From positions 28,997,063-29,061,062 of the forward strand of contig OZ017795.1 of the NCBI GenBank assembly GCA_963969395.1: a stretch of 64,000 nucleotides of DNA. Direction: 5' to 3'. The notes beneath the pieces were generated by a model. That model was given only the letters and a program-made list of their open reading frames with translations. It had not been told where the DNA came from and did not search any database. Both the position numbers and the translations under genes were made by a program. Shown one piece after another: positions 38,289 to 51,300 of this stretch. The DNA comes from Pseudoscleropodium purum (taxonomy: Eukaryota > Streptophyta > Bryopsida > Hypnales > Brachytheciaceae). Position 1 is the first letter of the stretch; the number at the start of each line of letters is the position of its first letter.

Positions 38289-38298
38289 CACTTAAGGG
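38289..38298 (-). repeat. piggyBac right terminal inverted repeat
   Basis: CACTTAAGGG lies directly before TTAA at 38299-38302. It is the exact reverse complement of the left terminus. Confidence 0.88.
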
Positions 38299-38302
38299 TT
38301 AA

Positions 38303-39873
38303 ATGAAGCTATAGTGATGATGGAGATAATAATGGAAAAGGTAATGGATTATTTTAAATAATTATAAGAGAATGGAGACCCTATAGGAATTAAAATTTTA
38401 TTTTTAAATACAAGTGTGTGATATTTATGAGAAAACATTGTGTTTTTATTAGTGGATGAATTGAATTCAATCAGTATTTACAAATGTTATACTATATGAG
38501 TAGGTTAATTTTGGAAATAATTAGGGAAATTTTGTATTGTATGTAAAATTTTAATAATTTAAAAATTATTTTTGAAAATCTAAAAAAAAACTTCATTGTT
38601 GCTAATTTTGAATATTCAAAAATCATTCTTAAGAAAATTTAGAAAAAAGAACGCATTTATGAATGAATAGAAAAAATCAATCCAAAATTAAGAGTGTCAA
38701 AAAATTAGAAAAAGCAAAGTGCTAAAAACCAATACATTCAAATCAAATTGCTGAATCGTCAAACTCCAAAAAATAAACTATTTCAGTAGCAAGGTGCCAA
38801 AATTGACCTATGTGTATAGTATCTCGAGTACTAGAGATAACCCTCAATCCTTCAAAGATAATACCATATGTTAATTCTTCTAACATTTGTATAATATAGA
38901 TTTTGAAGACTTTGCTATGCAAATATTCTATAATTCAATAAGTACTAGTAGGTTTAGATTTTATAGACTTTATTTTTCAAATATTCTATTACTTAATAGA
39001 TATTGCTAGGTTTGGCCTTTAAAAGTACCCTTTTTAATTCCAAAAATGACCCTTCAAAAACAACTTGAATAAAAATATTTAATTAAAATCTTCAAAAATC
39101 ATTATAATTAGAACTTAATAATTTGAACTTCAAGAATAAAAAATTATTGTGAAATATTGAAAAATATTGGTTTATGTAAAATAGTTTAATCCTAAGGCAA
39201 CATTTTAAGAGTTGATTGCATTTGGAGAGGCACTAAATTCCTTAAAACAATTTTCAACAAATTTTTGTAGGAAGAAAAGTAGAATTGGCATCTAATCCAA
39301 GTCATATTCATATTTTTTGAAACATCAAGGAATTAGCTATGAATTTTTGAAATTGAAACATAGTAATCACAAAAAAAAGACTTCTTAAATTGTGTATTGG
39401 TTGTACATTGAATAAAGCAAAATGTACCTCTATATTAGTGGTTTCTTTTAGAGTAGGATTGCTTTTAGTGTACCACACCTTATTAGATGATCTAACCATA
39501 TCAACAGAAGAGTCATCATTAAATTATTTTTTTAAGATGCATTTTAGAATACATCTTCATAATGTTTCCTTATTCCCTAATCCTAAAGGATTAAACAACA
39601 AGCCCACCCACTTCAACTTGGTTTTAAGTGAATCTTTAATAAAGATTAGCCTTCAAATTTTTGAAATATTTGAACCTAGCATATCAACTTCAATAGTGAA
39701 TAAGGTTTACTAAGTACTACTTTTAGTAGCTACAAAGCTAAAACACTTGTTGTTCATTGAAAAATTTTATATGCCCAAGTTGCATAGTTCCTAGGTAAGA
39801 AATAAGACCTATACCACATTTCAAGGAGATTTTTGAATTTCCCTTGGATTACCCGCTAGGCCATCAAATTTAG
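38303..39873. other. AT-rich intergenic DNA
   Basis: Base composition drops sharply in GC at the transposon edge. Open frames (for example 39390-39713 plus, 107 codons) have no motif that I can recognise. Confidence 0.45.
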
Positions 39874-39877
39874 TTAA

Positions 39878-40808
39878 AATTCCTAAAGTCCCATTGTCCT
39901 TACAAGGGACAAAATGTATTTCAAGCACGTTTCTATAATGTAATTTTTGGCAAAACTTTTCAAATTTTTTTATAAGACAATATTTTTTTAGCTTTTCAGG
40001 AATTTAATTATTACTTTAATCAATGCTTGGGAAAAAATGTTGTGACATAATGAAAGCAAAATTCATCTTACTGGGCAACAAAAAAAATTTCCAAAATCTG
40101 AAATTAAAATTCTAAAATTTTATTTTTCATTGATTTTATTTTTTTCTACTTAGAAAGGTTTGATTCATTCCATTTGTATTTGCGATGTGACAATTATAGA
40201 GCATCTTGTTTTGCAACAATCAAAGCATCTTTTTGAAAAAATGACATATAGGATTTGTTCTTTTTAATCAATTTTCACATTTCTACGTAACAATGAATTT
40301 GAGAGGGTTAACTTTAATTGTTGGAATACTATTACAATTGGCATTAGTGTACTTTAGTTCCATCTTAGAGCTATTAACTTCTTAGTTTTTTCCTCTATCT
40401 TGTACCTACTTCTACTTAACAATTTTTTAAAGAATGAAAATCATTTTTGTTTTTTTCATTTTTTTCCTAGACTTTTCATTCAATTCTTCATGATAAAAAT
40501 AATTTTAAATCAAAATATGTAGTACAAAAGTTTTAAATTAAGAGGATTCAAAGTCACATAAACTCTAGTTTATCATGGTGCCAAAAAAAATAGGATTTCA
40601 TCCCTTCCATGCAAACATATCTTGCAACTTGTGGTCTCAAAGTTTCTAAATTATCTTTTATACATTCTCATACTTGTCTATTGCAAAATCCTTTAGTTCA
40701 AATATGCAAAAGATTCCAATTTAAATTTCCTTTTGCACAATAAATGGCAGTTTTGAAAGTTTTTTGATGGAAAAAGGCACTTTGTACTTTATGGACTCAG
40801 AGAAATTA
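39878..40808 (-). mobile_element. TTAA miniature element, family 2, copy 3 (inverted)
   Basis: The reverse complement of this stretch aligns with the copy at 11471-12379. Its left edge CCTAAAGTCCCATTGTCC follows TTAA at 39874-39877 and matches the right end of copy 2. GGCAGTTTTGAAAGTTTTTT near 40746 matches the copy 2 left interior. A TTAA at 40809-40812 is the likely other target site, although that terminus is diverged. It is non-coding. Confidence 0.6.
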
Positions 40809-40812
40809 TTAA

Positions 40813-43800
40813 TCAACTTGAGATAGATTTTGAAATTTTGTCCATGAAAAATGATGAATTGATACAGAATTAGTCAATCATAATTTACTAATTTTGAAAA
40901 AGTGTTACATAGGCATTTTTTTAATAAATTTAGACATTTTTAAATCTAAAATTTTGATCCTTTCTATATGGGTATTGTAAATGGCATATTTACTTAATGG
41001 AATCCAACTTTTTCTTAATTCTTGTACCACTCATGGATTGCATCAATACCACTTTGAGCATTGATGTACAACTAAGCAACTATGCAATCCAAATTGATGA
41101 ATCTATCCTTGAAATATTTAGGAGAACTAAAGAATGCACAAGGAAGCCAACCCATTTCCAACCACTTAAGCAATTATGGACATGTGGAGGGCAGATTTCC
41201 TAAGTGCATAAATTTTTTCTTACATAATAATAGAGTTTGGAAGGATTACATAATTTTCTAGAATTTTTTAACTAAAAATATAGTTATTATGATTTTTTTA
41301 GCCTAATTGTACTATACAACCTATACTAGTCATATAGACTTTTCTATTTCCAACCATAGGTTGGTTGCAAATCAATCAAAGGTTGATTGCAATATTGAGA
41401 GCCTTGCAACCAATCATCATGCACCACAACTACTATAGGAACCACTTGACAACTTCACAAAAATGGAACATACTATAGGCTAGAAATGTGTGTACGTGTG
41501 TGTGATGAAAAATGAGTTGGTTCCTATACATCCATATGTATATATTTATATAAGCACATAGCGTCATGACTCTTGTTATAAAATCCATTATGTTTTCATC
41601 TTTGTAAAATGTCATCTAATTACTTCTGATCTTCACAATGAAAACTTAGAGTGGATGAACATTCTTATGATTCATCACACATTGCCTCTATCTCTTGCAA
41701 AGACAAACATGCAATGTTGTCATGTTGAGGAGTATTGTTGCAGATTTTTGCAACAATTTCATGACTAATATATCCCTATATATAGACACAAATGTACATA
41801 TGTAATATATATATGGATAGAATATAAGATATAGTAAATTATCTTATATTTTCTTTTTTGTCAAACTTTCTTAATTAGTCCATTATATAGGGACTAATGA
41901 AGTGAGTACAAATTTGAAATGGTTTCATTCAAACAACCATATTATAAGCATCAATGGACAAAGTGCAAAAGCATATATATGGAAGTTGTAATGTGCAACA
42001 TGCTACAAGCATTACCATAGAAGTTTAAAAAAAATTATTTGTGATTTTGAAAGAAAATTAATTTCAAAATTAGCCATGTCTAAAACTTGGTTTTATTTAC
42101 AATGATTTGGAATTCTTTTATCTTTTGTCAATTTTTTCTTATAACTTTGAAAAAAAATAGTACCTTGGCATGTTGGATGGTATAGTACATTAGTTATCAG
42201 TATATATATTTGTAGAATAATATCATTAGTTTTAAATTTTTATTTCATGTTTTGAATTCTTCTATTCTAATCAAGATGATCTTTAGATGATGTATATAAA
42301 GACCATTTCTCAATATTTGAGAAAAAACGGTGTGCATATTAGATGTATGACAAAAAAATAGTATGTTTGAAGCTATGGAGGTATGTTATTATATCTAAAT
42401 TATTATTCTATAATCAAATTTAGAATAAATGTAAAAATTGAATTTTACATTTTATTATTTGTGAAGAAGAATATTTGATTTTTACAACTATTTTTAGAAC
42501 ATGAAAATATAAAGAGAAATTTAATTAATTATCTTTTTAAGTATGAAATTGATGTTTTATTTTTATTTTCGAAACATTTCAATGAAAATTTTATTTTTTC
42601 AATAGTGACTTTCAATTAGGATAGTTGGAAATCTAATTTGGCTTGTATAATTTGGTTTGGACATTTCTAAATGATTTGAGCTATGACTAGACATGATATT
42701 TGATGTCTTGTCTTTGTTGTTTTAAGAGAAATCTTTTATAGAAAATGTGAAACATCATAATAATTGCAATTTATTTAAAATTTAATTTAATTAAAAAATA
42801 AAATGATAAAATTCCAATCGAATTGCAAGCACAATATAAAACCTATTATGAATTCAATGATTAAATAAGTTTGATGCATTTAATCATCAATTATTTTTTC
42901 CAATTATAATTATTTTTTATTAATTATTAGGAATGGTATTTTTTGATGTGCCAAAATGTTTGCTTTTGTGGTCTTTGGATTAGTATTTCTTCTACTCCTA
43001 TCTCGTTTTATGAACTTGCATTAATGTTTTATTAAGCATTTATACTTCAAGAGATTGGGGAATGAAATATTGAATTAGTAATGCAAAACTTCAACCTCAA
43101 TGTGCCACCAGGTGATATTTTTGAGCAAGTTCTAATTAATACTTTTTAATCTGCACAATAAATTTGGAGTGTCTAAAATACAAATTCACTTATATATTCA
43201 ACTAGCTAGTTGGTGGAATCAAAGTTTACTAGATATTATTTCAAATTGCATAATTCCATCATAACTATTTCATGTATCTTTCCAAATCATTTGTAATTAT
43301 CATTTGATAATTATTCAAATTTAGATAAGAAAGAATAGTTTATTTGTCTTATTATTAGAAACCTTATATGAGAAAGTAATTGATTGATTTTTAAAGAATC
43401 ATAATTCAAATTTCAAGTTATTCTAATTCTCAAACCCAAGGTTCCAAAATGATCAAATAAGAATTTTTTTGTGTTGACAAAAAGTTATAGTGCCAAATTA
43501 GGATTGTTGTCAAATGAAGGCATCTACTACCAATATTTTTGAAGGAGACACCATTCTCTTCAATCATCCTAGGACACCTTTTACAATGCCAACCATTAAT
43601 ATGAAAAAATACAAGTGGACAAGTGGTATTGACTTTAGATTTGTGTTGATTTTAAGTTAGTTTGACTTCAACAATAGTGATGCATGTAGTCATGTAGAAC
43701 TTATTGAGTCTTTAGATGATAAACTAACTATAATAAAATGATATTTTCAGTCTTTTGATCATGATAAAGTATACTGATTTGTGTTTTTTGAAATGTTTTT

Positions 43801-44280
43801 TTATTAGATGCTCAACATCTACTTAATAAGGAAGTCATGAGCAATTTGTTCAAGTGAAGAGTGGAAGTAAATGTAGGTTGGAGGTGACAATATATTGCCA
43901 TTTGGGACTAAAGAAATTTATGCCATTGATGACAAGAATGCTTTTAATCTTGCTAAAGTACTTCGTACATCTTTGACATTATTATGATTTTGAGATAGAA
44001 ATTTCATGTCTCGCATGCCAAAAAAGTTCTTTTCAATAATCCCCTAGAAATTGTTTCATTTATGGCAATTTTTTTGAGAAGTATTCCATTACAAATCACA
44101 TAGATATGATAAATATATAGATGAGTAGCTAATTTTTTTGAAAAGTATTCCATTATGAATCACATAGATATGGTAAATATATAACTTGAAATATTAGTAT
44201 TTTGTATTTATTACTAATTAATTATTCAAATAAAAACCAAAGTTCAATACTAAGACCAAAATTATCATTGGAAATGTGCA
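40813..44280. other. AT-rich intergenic DNA, no gene seen
   Basis: About 3.5 kb of AT-rich sequence with dense stops. No domain, RNA gene or complete element is recognisable. Confidence 0.5.
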
Positions 44281-44284
44281 TTAA

Positions 44285-44503
44285 TCCATAAACAATATTG
44301 TAGCCATTCTTTAGTTAATGAATGACAAAGAATCTTTGTGTGTAGGACAAAAGTGCAACTACTCATCCTTCAAATTTTGTAGGAAAAGAGAAAGTCTTCT
44401 ACATTAGCTTCACTTCTAATAAGTGCTTTATCATTTTAAATCCAAAAATGCACACGATACCAAAATAAATGATTTCCATGGAGACTAGTCCATCGTTCAA
44501 GGA
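44285..44503 (+). mobile_element. TTAA miniature element, family 1 (about 219 bp)
   Basis: Flanked by TTAA at 44281-44284 and 44504-44507. It starts CCATAAACAATATTG and ends CCATCGTTCAAGGA, a diverged form of the copy at 44786-45022. It shares GTAGGACAAAAGTGCAACTA and the rest of the family-1 body. Confidence 0.65.
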
Positions 44504-44785
44504 TTAAATTTCATTGACAAGATGAGAGCTTGAAAATCACAATACACATTCATTACATTGATTGCACAAAAACAACATGACAAGCAAAAGAATTCAATCT
44601 GCAATCAACCTCTGTGGAAGAATTCCTAATTGCATTCTATTTTTTGGTCACATATGGTGGGTCTGGACTGAAGGGGGAGGAGACTTTCCAGAGGAGTTCC
44701 TGCAAGGAAGTTGAAGTAGTCAAAAAGCAAATCAGTGCTACATGGACAAAGTCTTTCACATAGCTACATGTTAATTTAACGTTAA

Positions 44786-45022
44786 CCCTTAAACAACGAG
44801 GCGGACATTTTGTGTCTATTGGATGACAGAATGGATGACAGAGAATCTATGTGTAGGACAAACGTGCAACTATTCATCCTCCCAATTTTGTGTGAAAAGG
44901 GAAATTCATCTTCAATAGTTTGTCTTCCAATGGATACTTTTGCATTATTTTAATCCAACAATTCACAATTCACACGGTGACAAAACAGATGATTCCACGG
45001 TGACCGGCCCGGCGTTCAAGGG
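44786..45022 (+). mobile_element. TTAA miniature element, family 1, best copy (237 bp)
   Basis: Perfect TTAA duplications lie at 44782-44785 and 45023-45026. The termini CCCTTAAACAACG and CGTTCAAGGG form an imperfect inverted repeat. The first six bases, CCCTTA, equal those of the 7-kb piggyBac element. The body is non-coding, with GGATGACAGAATGGATGACA and GTAGGACAAACGTGCAACTA. It serves as the reference for the copies at 6.8, 20.5 and 44.3 kb. It lies about 340 bp past the MED13 stop codon and so could be in its 3' UTR. Confidence 0.75.
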
Positions 45023-45026
45023 TTAA

Positions 45027-45367
45027 AGTTAAAAAAGATTGCTGAGAAACATTTGCCTCATCCCCTTCAGTCCAAAGCCAACAAGATTTATCCTTCCAAA
45101 TCTCATCCCTGGGTCACAGGTTAAACGAACATCCTGTTGGCCATCCATGACAAAAAAAATCAATTATACTACCCCAAATTTCACAAAAAATTGTAAACCT
45201 GAAAGTAACTATATCTCTTGTTAAACCCTAGGAGTACAACAAAATACAGAACTCAACTGCTCAGTTGAGAAAAAGAATATTGATGAACTGGAAGTCTAGA
45301 AAAAGCACCACTCAGCACAACAGCACTACTGCAACATCAAACCTTACCTAAATAATGTACCCAAAAT
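45027..45367 (-). other. MED13 3' flank
   Basis: Sequence just downstream of the minus-strand MED13 stop, likely the 3' UTR. I could not place the polyadenylation site. No independent gene is seen. Confidence 0.45.
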
Positions 45368-48300
45368 CTACACAACAGCCGCCGACCCCTGTCCACATTC
45401 CGCCCCCAGGAAATTCAGCAAACGCTGCAGTCTCTGCGACACCTCGCAATGGAAAGGAAGCGGGGATCTCCTCAGGGCATAAGTAAGGCCCACATTCAGC
45501 CAAGACAAGGCATGCAAATCCGAAGCCACCGCTTGTAAGGCTCTCGAAACTTCCAGCATTTGATGTTCCTTTGCATCCGCGGTGACCTTGAAGCCTTTGG
45601 AAACTCCAGGCTCTGGGACTACCGGGCTGCGCGCCGTTGCACTGTAATGGGCCACCAGGGCTATGCTCAGAGTGGAAGGCCAGTCCTCTTTCATACCCCG
45701 TTGTGCGAAGTCGGGGCTTGTCGAGGTGGTGCCGGCCGAGATGGAGAAGGCTGTGGAGACTGGGCAGGCCAGGCCGCTTTGGTGCAGGCATTGGGCAAGA
45801 GGAGAGGAGTCCAAGAACGGGGTTTGTAGGGGGGAAGGGGTGAGAGGTCGGTTGGGGTGGCTGGGGACGACGAGATAGGAGGCTCCTGCTGAGGCCAGCG
45901 TTTTCACGGTGCCCACTCCCCCCATGCTCACCACACCACTTGTCGCGGATGTGGACGTGGTTGGCCATGAGAGGCCTGAAGAGGAATTTCCTTCTGGTGG
46001 CCCTGTACACAAAAAAACAGTACATGAAAAAACATGAATGCACACGTAAATATAGATCACTGCTAATTAGTACTAAAAAAACAACAGCTATGCTAAAAGA
46101 GGCTCTGTTCCTGTAGTATTTGCTTGCTTTTCGAAGATCCTACTTAAAATTCCACACAGGTAAATATTGCCAAAGCAAAGACTCCACCCCTTTGGTACAG
46201 AGACAAAATCATGCAGATACTCTAAGAGATGTCTGGCACACTGTAGTACTGGTTCAATAATTCAGAAGCAACCCAATCAAACTTCCACACATGCACTGCG
46301 GTTGTAGCTTTTGTCAATCCAAGGCCGTGTCCTCTTTAGTCTACAGTCTAAGAATAAGAAAGGAAGAAAAAGGGCTTTGCAGTAAAGGAAAGGGATGAAA
46401 TATTCTTGAGGAGCAGTCCACATTCCTTTTGTGAGTTTATCTCAAACGCAAGATAGTAAAAGCTACAGAAAGAAGACAGGTATTGGCCAGCCATTAAGCA
46501 CCTTTACACTCTCCACAGAAAATGTCAGACTTTTAAGTCTTCCTTCAGTTGCTATTTATAGTGAACAAGGGTGAGTTCTCACAACTGCTAAAGAAAGATA
46601 TTGGGGGGGAAAGATATGAAATAAAATAGGTGAAGAAATGACTACAAAAAAAAGATTAATGAGACTGCGAAAGTAAGCAAGCTGTTAAATATGGCATACC
46701 GTCAGTGGTGGACACAATCTGGAGACTCTGATCGACGCTCACAGACACCAAGCTGATGCTGCTGACCCATTTAAATGCAGTCACAGTAGCTTCTGATGGG
46801 GTCATTTGATTAGTTGCTGGGTTCTGCCTCCTGTTTGTTAGATCTGCTCCGGCTTTGCTGTAATGAGAACTCTTCCCACGTCCACCGAAGGAAGAGGATG
46901 ACGGGCTAGGTGAGGTTGGCCCACTGCCCGCTAGGCCGAGACCTCTGTCCGTCATCAAGCCCATGTCAGATGAGCTTCCTGTGCCTCCAACAACGCTGCT
47001 GGAGGTATGACAATCAGGGTGCCGTATTTGCACTGGCCACTTGCGCACTTCATCGGCTCCTGCAGACATGAACACTCGGTGCCATTCTGCAACCATTTCA
47101 TCCAAATTAAAACATCAGAATTTGTTCCCTAGGTAGTACACATCAGGACGAGGATACTATATATTCATATGTAAGTGAATTTGATAGATTAAGGTAGTAG
47201 ACCACTATTGAAGGGATACTAGAAAACCCCATTTCCATTAAAAAATCAGTGGATATAAATATTCAGCCAAGTCGTGTACACACCACTAGCTAAAACTTCA
47301 ACCAAGTATATGAACAGATGAGTTGTTTAGCTCCTTGTAATACGGGTTAGTATAGGAGATAGATGAGGTTCGTAATGGCTTTAGTGTCCTCTACCATATC
47401 GATGACCTTGATTATACAACTATTATGTCAAAATTAACTCAACATCTATTAATGTTAATCCAATGTTCTTAGACGTAATACAAACACACCTTGACACTCT
47501 CTCACGGAGAATCCACCGAGCCGGGTGATGCTCAAGCCCCGGGGCTTAGAACTCCCAGCTTCCACCGCCAAATTCAACAACTGCAGACCTTGCAGCAACA
47601 CCTGCTCAAACAGGAGCTGGAAACAGTTCTCCCGCTGCACATCCACTCCTGTCAAAGGCAAAACTTGCGTATCCAAAAGTTCCCCTCGAGCATCTGTCCA
47701 CACAGACACCAACCAGTTCCAGTCCCCGGACCAACTGTAGCAACAGTGAAGATCAGCGGCCAGTTGAGCAGTTGCACCACTTGGATCCCCTTCTAGTCTT
47801 TCCGTTGTTGCAGTGGAGTCGACGTCGGGGCCACCACCACCGCTAGTGCCAACGCCAGGGGTGGTCCTGTTTGCAGGCATAGTGTCACGGGTGGCATCGC
47901 TGGAGCACAAGGCTCGTGCTGGAGCTTGAGCGCCAGATCTGGCCAGAATGTATGCCGGCTCATAAAGGTACCTTGTTTTCTCAAGTGTGGTTTCTGGCGA
48001 CGTGATACCGGTCCCTGCATCACATTTGAATGAGCTGTGTTTTCAGTACACTTTTATCGTTTCAGTAACTTTTGGACGAAGTCACAACGAGGATCTTCGA
48101 AGTGATTCACGAGGAGGTCTGCATAAGGTCACATTGGTCATATAGAGAACTTCCTATCATTTCACTATGAGGTAGAAGATACTTAAACCCTAAGGTAACT
48201 GATCTCGTCTCGTTTACTGACAGGAACTCATCTATTCACATAATTCCTTGGAGTTTTAGCGAGTACTGGCAGTATGACTTGGCCAGAGGTCTATGGTCAC

Positions 48301-51300
48301 CGATCTTCGAATGGCTACGGGTTCTCTACTGTCCCTTCAATAGTGGTCTACAATCTCCCACTTTCGAATGATCGCATGAAAAGTCATCATAAATAGTGGT
48401 TAAGCAACTTGTTCTCAACAGATTTGGTTCCTGTAGTAACCAAACTATCTCTCCACTGCTCCATAATGATCTCTCAAGAATCACTCATACACAAGTTAAC
48501 AAGTGATGTAAATAGTAAATCTTATTAAAAAGGTGTGTTGAGTTTCTCCTCGGCAATGATTACCAGCACAAACTACGATTTTCTTGGGGCGCGAGTTCAC
48601 AATACCTAGATCCGTTTGCATTGAGGGTTTCCAACCGCCTTCCCACAAGTGGTTGTTGCTGGAATTCATTGCCATGGAAGCATTCCCACTGCTTCGTTGA
48701 CTACTACAGTCCTTCCAAAGCCCCGGCATAGAGGCAGCATTGGATTGCAATACTGAAGACACACCAGCATTTCCAGCTTGACCACGTGGACCAGAAGCAA
48801 TCTGCAGACATTCTGCCCTTTGGGATTTACGTGGAATGCGACGGACTTTGTTGAACACACCCAAAGCAACCTCTTTCAAAACATCAACAGTGGATGCTTG
48901 GGGCCCACTATTCTTAAATATAGTTTCAGCAGTAACCAATTGGAGAGCAAACCGAGGGATTGAAAAGCCCAAGATGCTAGACGGTACGCCGTCTTCTCCT
49001 GGTATTCCTGTTGTTATTCCATGCCGTTGAGAATCTGCACCTGATATTGCAGAGCCTAAGCTTGAACAAGCATCAACCATGGTTTGTAGGATCCCAGCAG
49101 GATCCGAAACAGGGCACACAACATAAACAACCTGGAAAAGAGTTTACCAAAGTTAGTCACTAAAGGACAACAAAATTGATTCAGGTCAAAAAAGTCGATT
49201 CTCGGTTTTATGGTGACAAATTTGATGGGTCATAATGCGAAAATTACGATTCCGTTGGGGCCAAATTCTAAGGCACCAAATTCAATGAGAAACATTTTAG
49301 GTGTTGGTCAAACAATAAAATATTGAACACACGACAGTCGCCATATGACCTACTCAAATTTGATGAAAAAAACAAGAGGTGAAAAAAGAAACAATTTAGG
49401 CCTCTTGATTCTTTACGGGTTAGATCTACGGACGCTTGTCAAATATGAGAGTTCCTTCAAACTAGTCTATTTCAGATGCAGATGATAAGAGAGAACTCAC
49501 TGTGCATGGACCTTGCTCTGGCTCCCGCTGACTTGCTGAGGATCCAGATGAAATAGGAAATTCCTTACAAACTTTGACGAGAGCCTTTCTAAATTCACCC
49601 ATATTCCAATTCGAAGCCATGTCAGCTGCAAAAGCCTTAGCCAGGCTATAGTTGGATGCATTGACAAACTCCCCACGTGCTGCTGGTGAGTGTGATACTC
49701 CAGCTATATCCACAAGAGTAAAGCCAGGCAGACCCTGTTTACTGGAACTGGTCATTGGCACAGGTTGCCCAGCAGCCGCTCCTGAAGGCATATGAGAACC
49801 CAGCCGACACACTTCATACACTGCATTAACCAAGGCGACCACAACGATAACATTGAGAATTACGGGCGAACGGTGAGTACTTGTAGAAAAATTTGCAACA
49901 AGAGTAGCACAAGTCCTTCAAATTCAGATGCTCGGAGCAGCATCGTCATGCATATATTCTAAAAATTGATCAAGCAAACTGATAAAATAGGGCCCAGCAG
50001 TACGTAGAAAATCTCCCAAAACTCACCCGAGCTTAGTTGCTGAAAGAAATCCGCAGCAGCAGTGAGCAGCGGCTCCGAAGCTAAACACAAAACATGATAA
50101 TTCACCTGGACAACAAAAGAGAGCTATTGTCATGCCCATCAAAGAAATTGATTCAGACTGAATAGTATGATCAGGAGGAAAAATAATAATTTTCCCTACG
50201 AATATTTTATTCCACACAGGAGTTGGTCTAAGTTTTCACAGCAGCAAATAATTGGTAATATTATATAGACTACTTTTTACGATGCATTTTACTAAGTGAA
50301 ATGTTTGCCCTTCAAGTATCAAACCAAACGTTACAAATTCAAATGAAATTATCCACATATCATAACTCTCTAGGGTAATATAAAGTTTGCACCCTTGTTA
50401 CTGTAGCAGAAAAAGAATCAGAAGCACTGAAACACTAAAGAACTAGCCCACTTTTGCAGCAATTTATTCCAATGCCAGGCATGCAATCATAGTCTAGAAT
50501 ACCTGCTTAGCAAGCGCATAAGGTTCGAGCGGAGCCTTTTCCCAGAGATGGAGTGCACCAGAAGAGGTTTTCAACCAATCATCCTGATAGCTGCAATGAA
50601 TATTTCAGCAACAGAAAACTGTTGATCAAACTAGTAGTGCTTTCAAACAGCAGAGAAAATAAAGAGCACCCTAAACAACAAATAGCAGTCCAGTATTGTG
50701 AAGAGAGTCCCAGAAACTTACCCAACAAGCAAAGAAGGTGTGGGAAGAGCAAGAACAGCGGACTCAGTATTGGGTCCCAAAGCATCACCATGCGTAACCC
50801 CCGAATCCTCACTAAACCCTCTCCGTTGCGAGGCTTCAGTCTGATCCGAGAGAGAGGACGAGTCAATAGCACGGTTGCTGCTACTATTCCGTCTCATATC
50901 GTCCATATCAGTCCCCTTCCCAGACTGAGGAGTCATTGATTCACCAACAGCAGTGACAGTACTATTCACTTCTCTTGAATCTGTATTAGTACTCTCAGCA
51001 CAAACTCCACCATCTGAACCTTGCACACAACCTTTACACCAATCCACCAAACCCAAGGGTCCATCGGCAGCAGTATCCCCAAATGCGTTAGAGATCGCCA
51101 CTCTCACATCCGACTGGAGAAGACTGGCTGCTGTCGCTGCTGAAATCTCAGCTGACAAAGGATCCATGATCTCCATTCCTGAATGGTCAAGGAATCTGCT
51201 CGAGGACAGCATACCACCTGCTAGGCTACCATCTGATCTACGTTTCTTTTGCTGTTTCTGAACCTCTTGGGCAGCTAGCCATCCAAAAGGCCCATCCTCG

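Larger units (their letters stand above)
31272..38298 (+). mobile_element. piggyBac-type DNA transposon, about 7.0 kb, decayed
   Basis: The element is flanked by the TTAA target duplication at 31268-31271 and 38299-38302. Its termini form a perfect 10-bp inverted repeat (CCCTTAAGTG at the left, CACTTAAGGG at the right), with weaker similarity further in. A TTAA target and termini that begin CCC are hallmarks of piggyBac. The interior encodes a plus-strand DDE_Tnp_1_7-type transposase whose 3' 1.67 kb is present twice in tandem. The unduplicated 5' 2.3 kb has no recognisable protein. In-frame stops make the element non-autonomous as it stands. It sits between U1-70K and AT-rich DNA and interrupts no gene. 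Confidence 0.88.

Noticed and set aside
44650..45080. Imperfect inverted match GGACTGAAGGGG (about 44665) and CCCCTTCAGTCC (about 45062) flanking the 237-bp TTAA element
   Set aside because: The match is only about 20 bp and imperfect, no target duplication is seen, and the TTAA boundaries at 44782 and 45023 explain the element better.
45560..45878. Plus-strand frames opposite the last MED13 exon, and the second minus-strand frame there (45348-46043)
   Set aside because: They are shadows of the MED13 C-terminal exon. The frame ending ALSWLNV, with its conserved tail and stop at 45368, is the real one.
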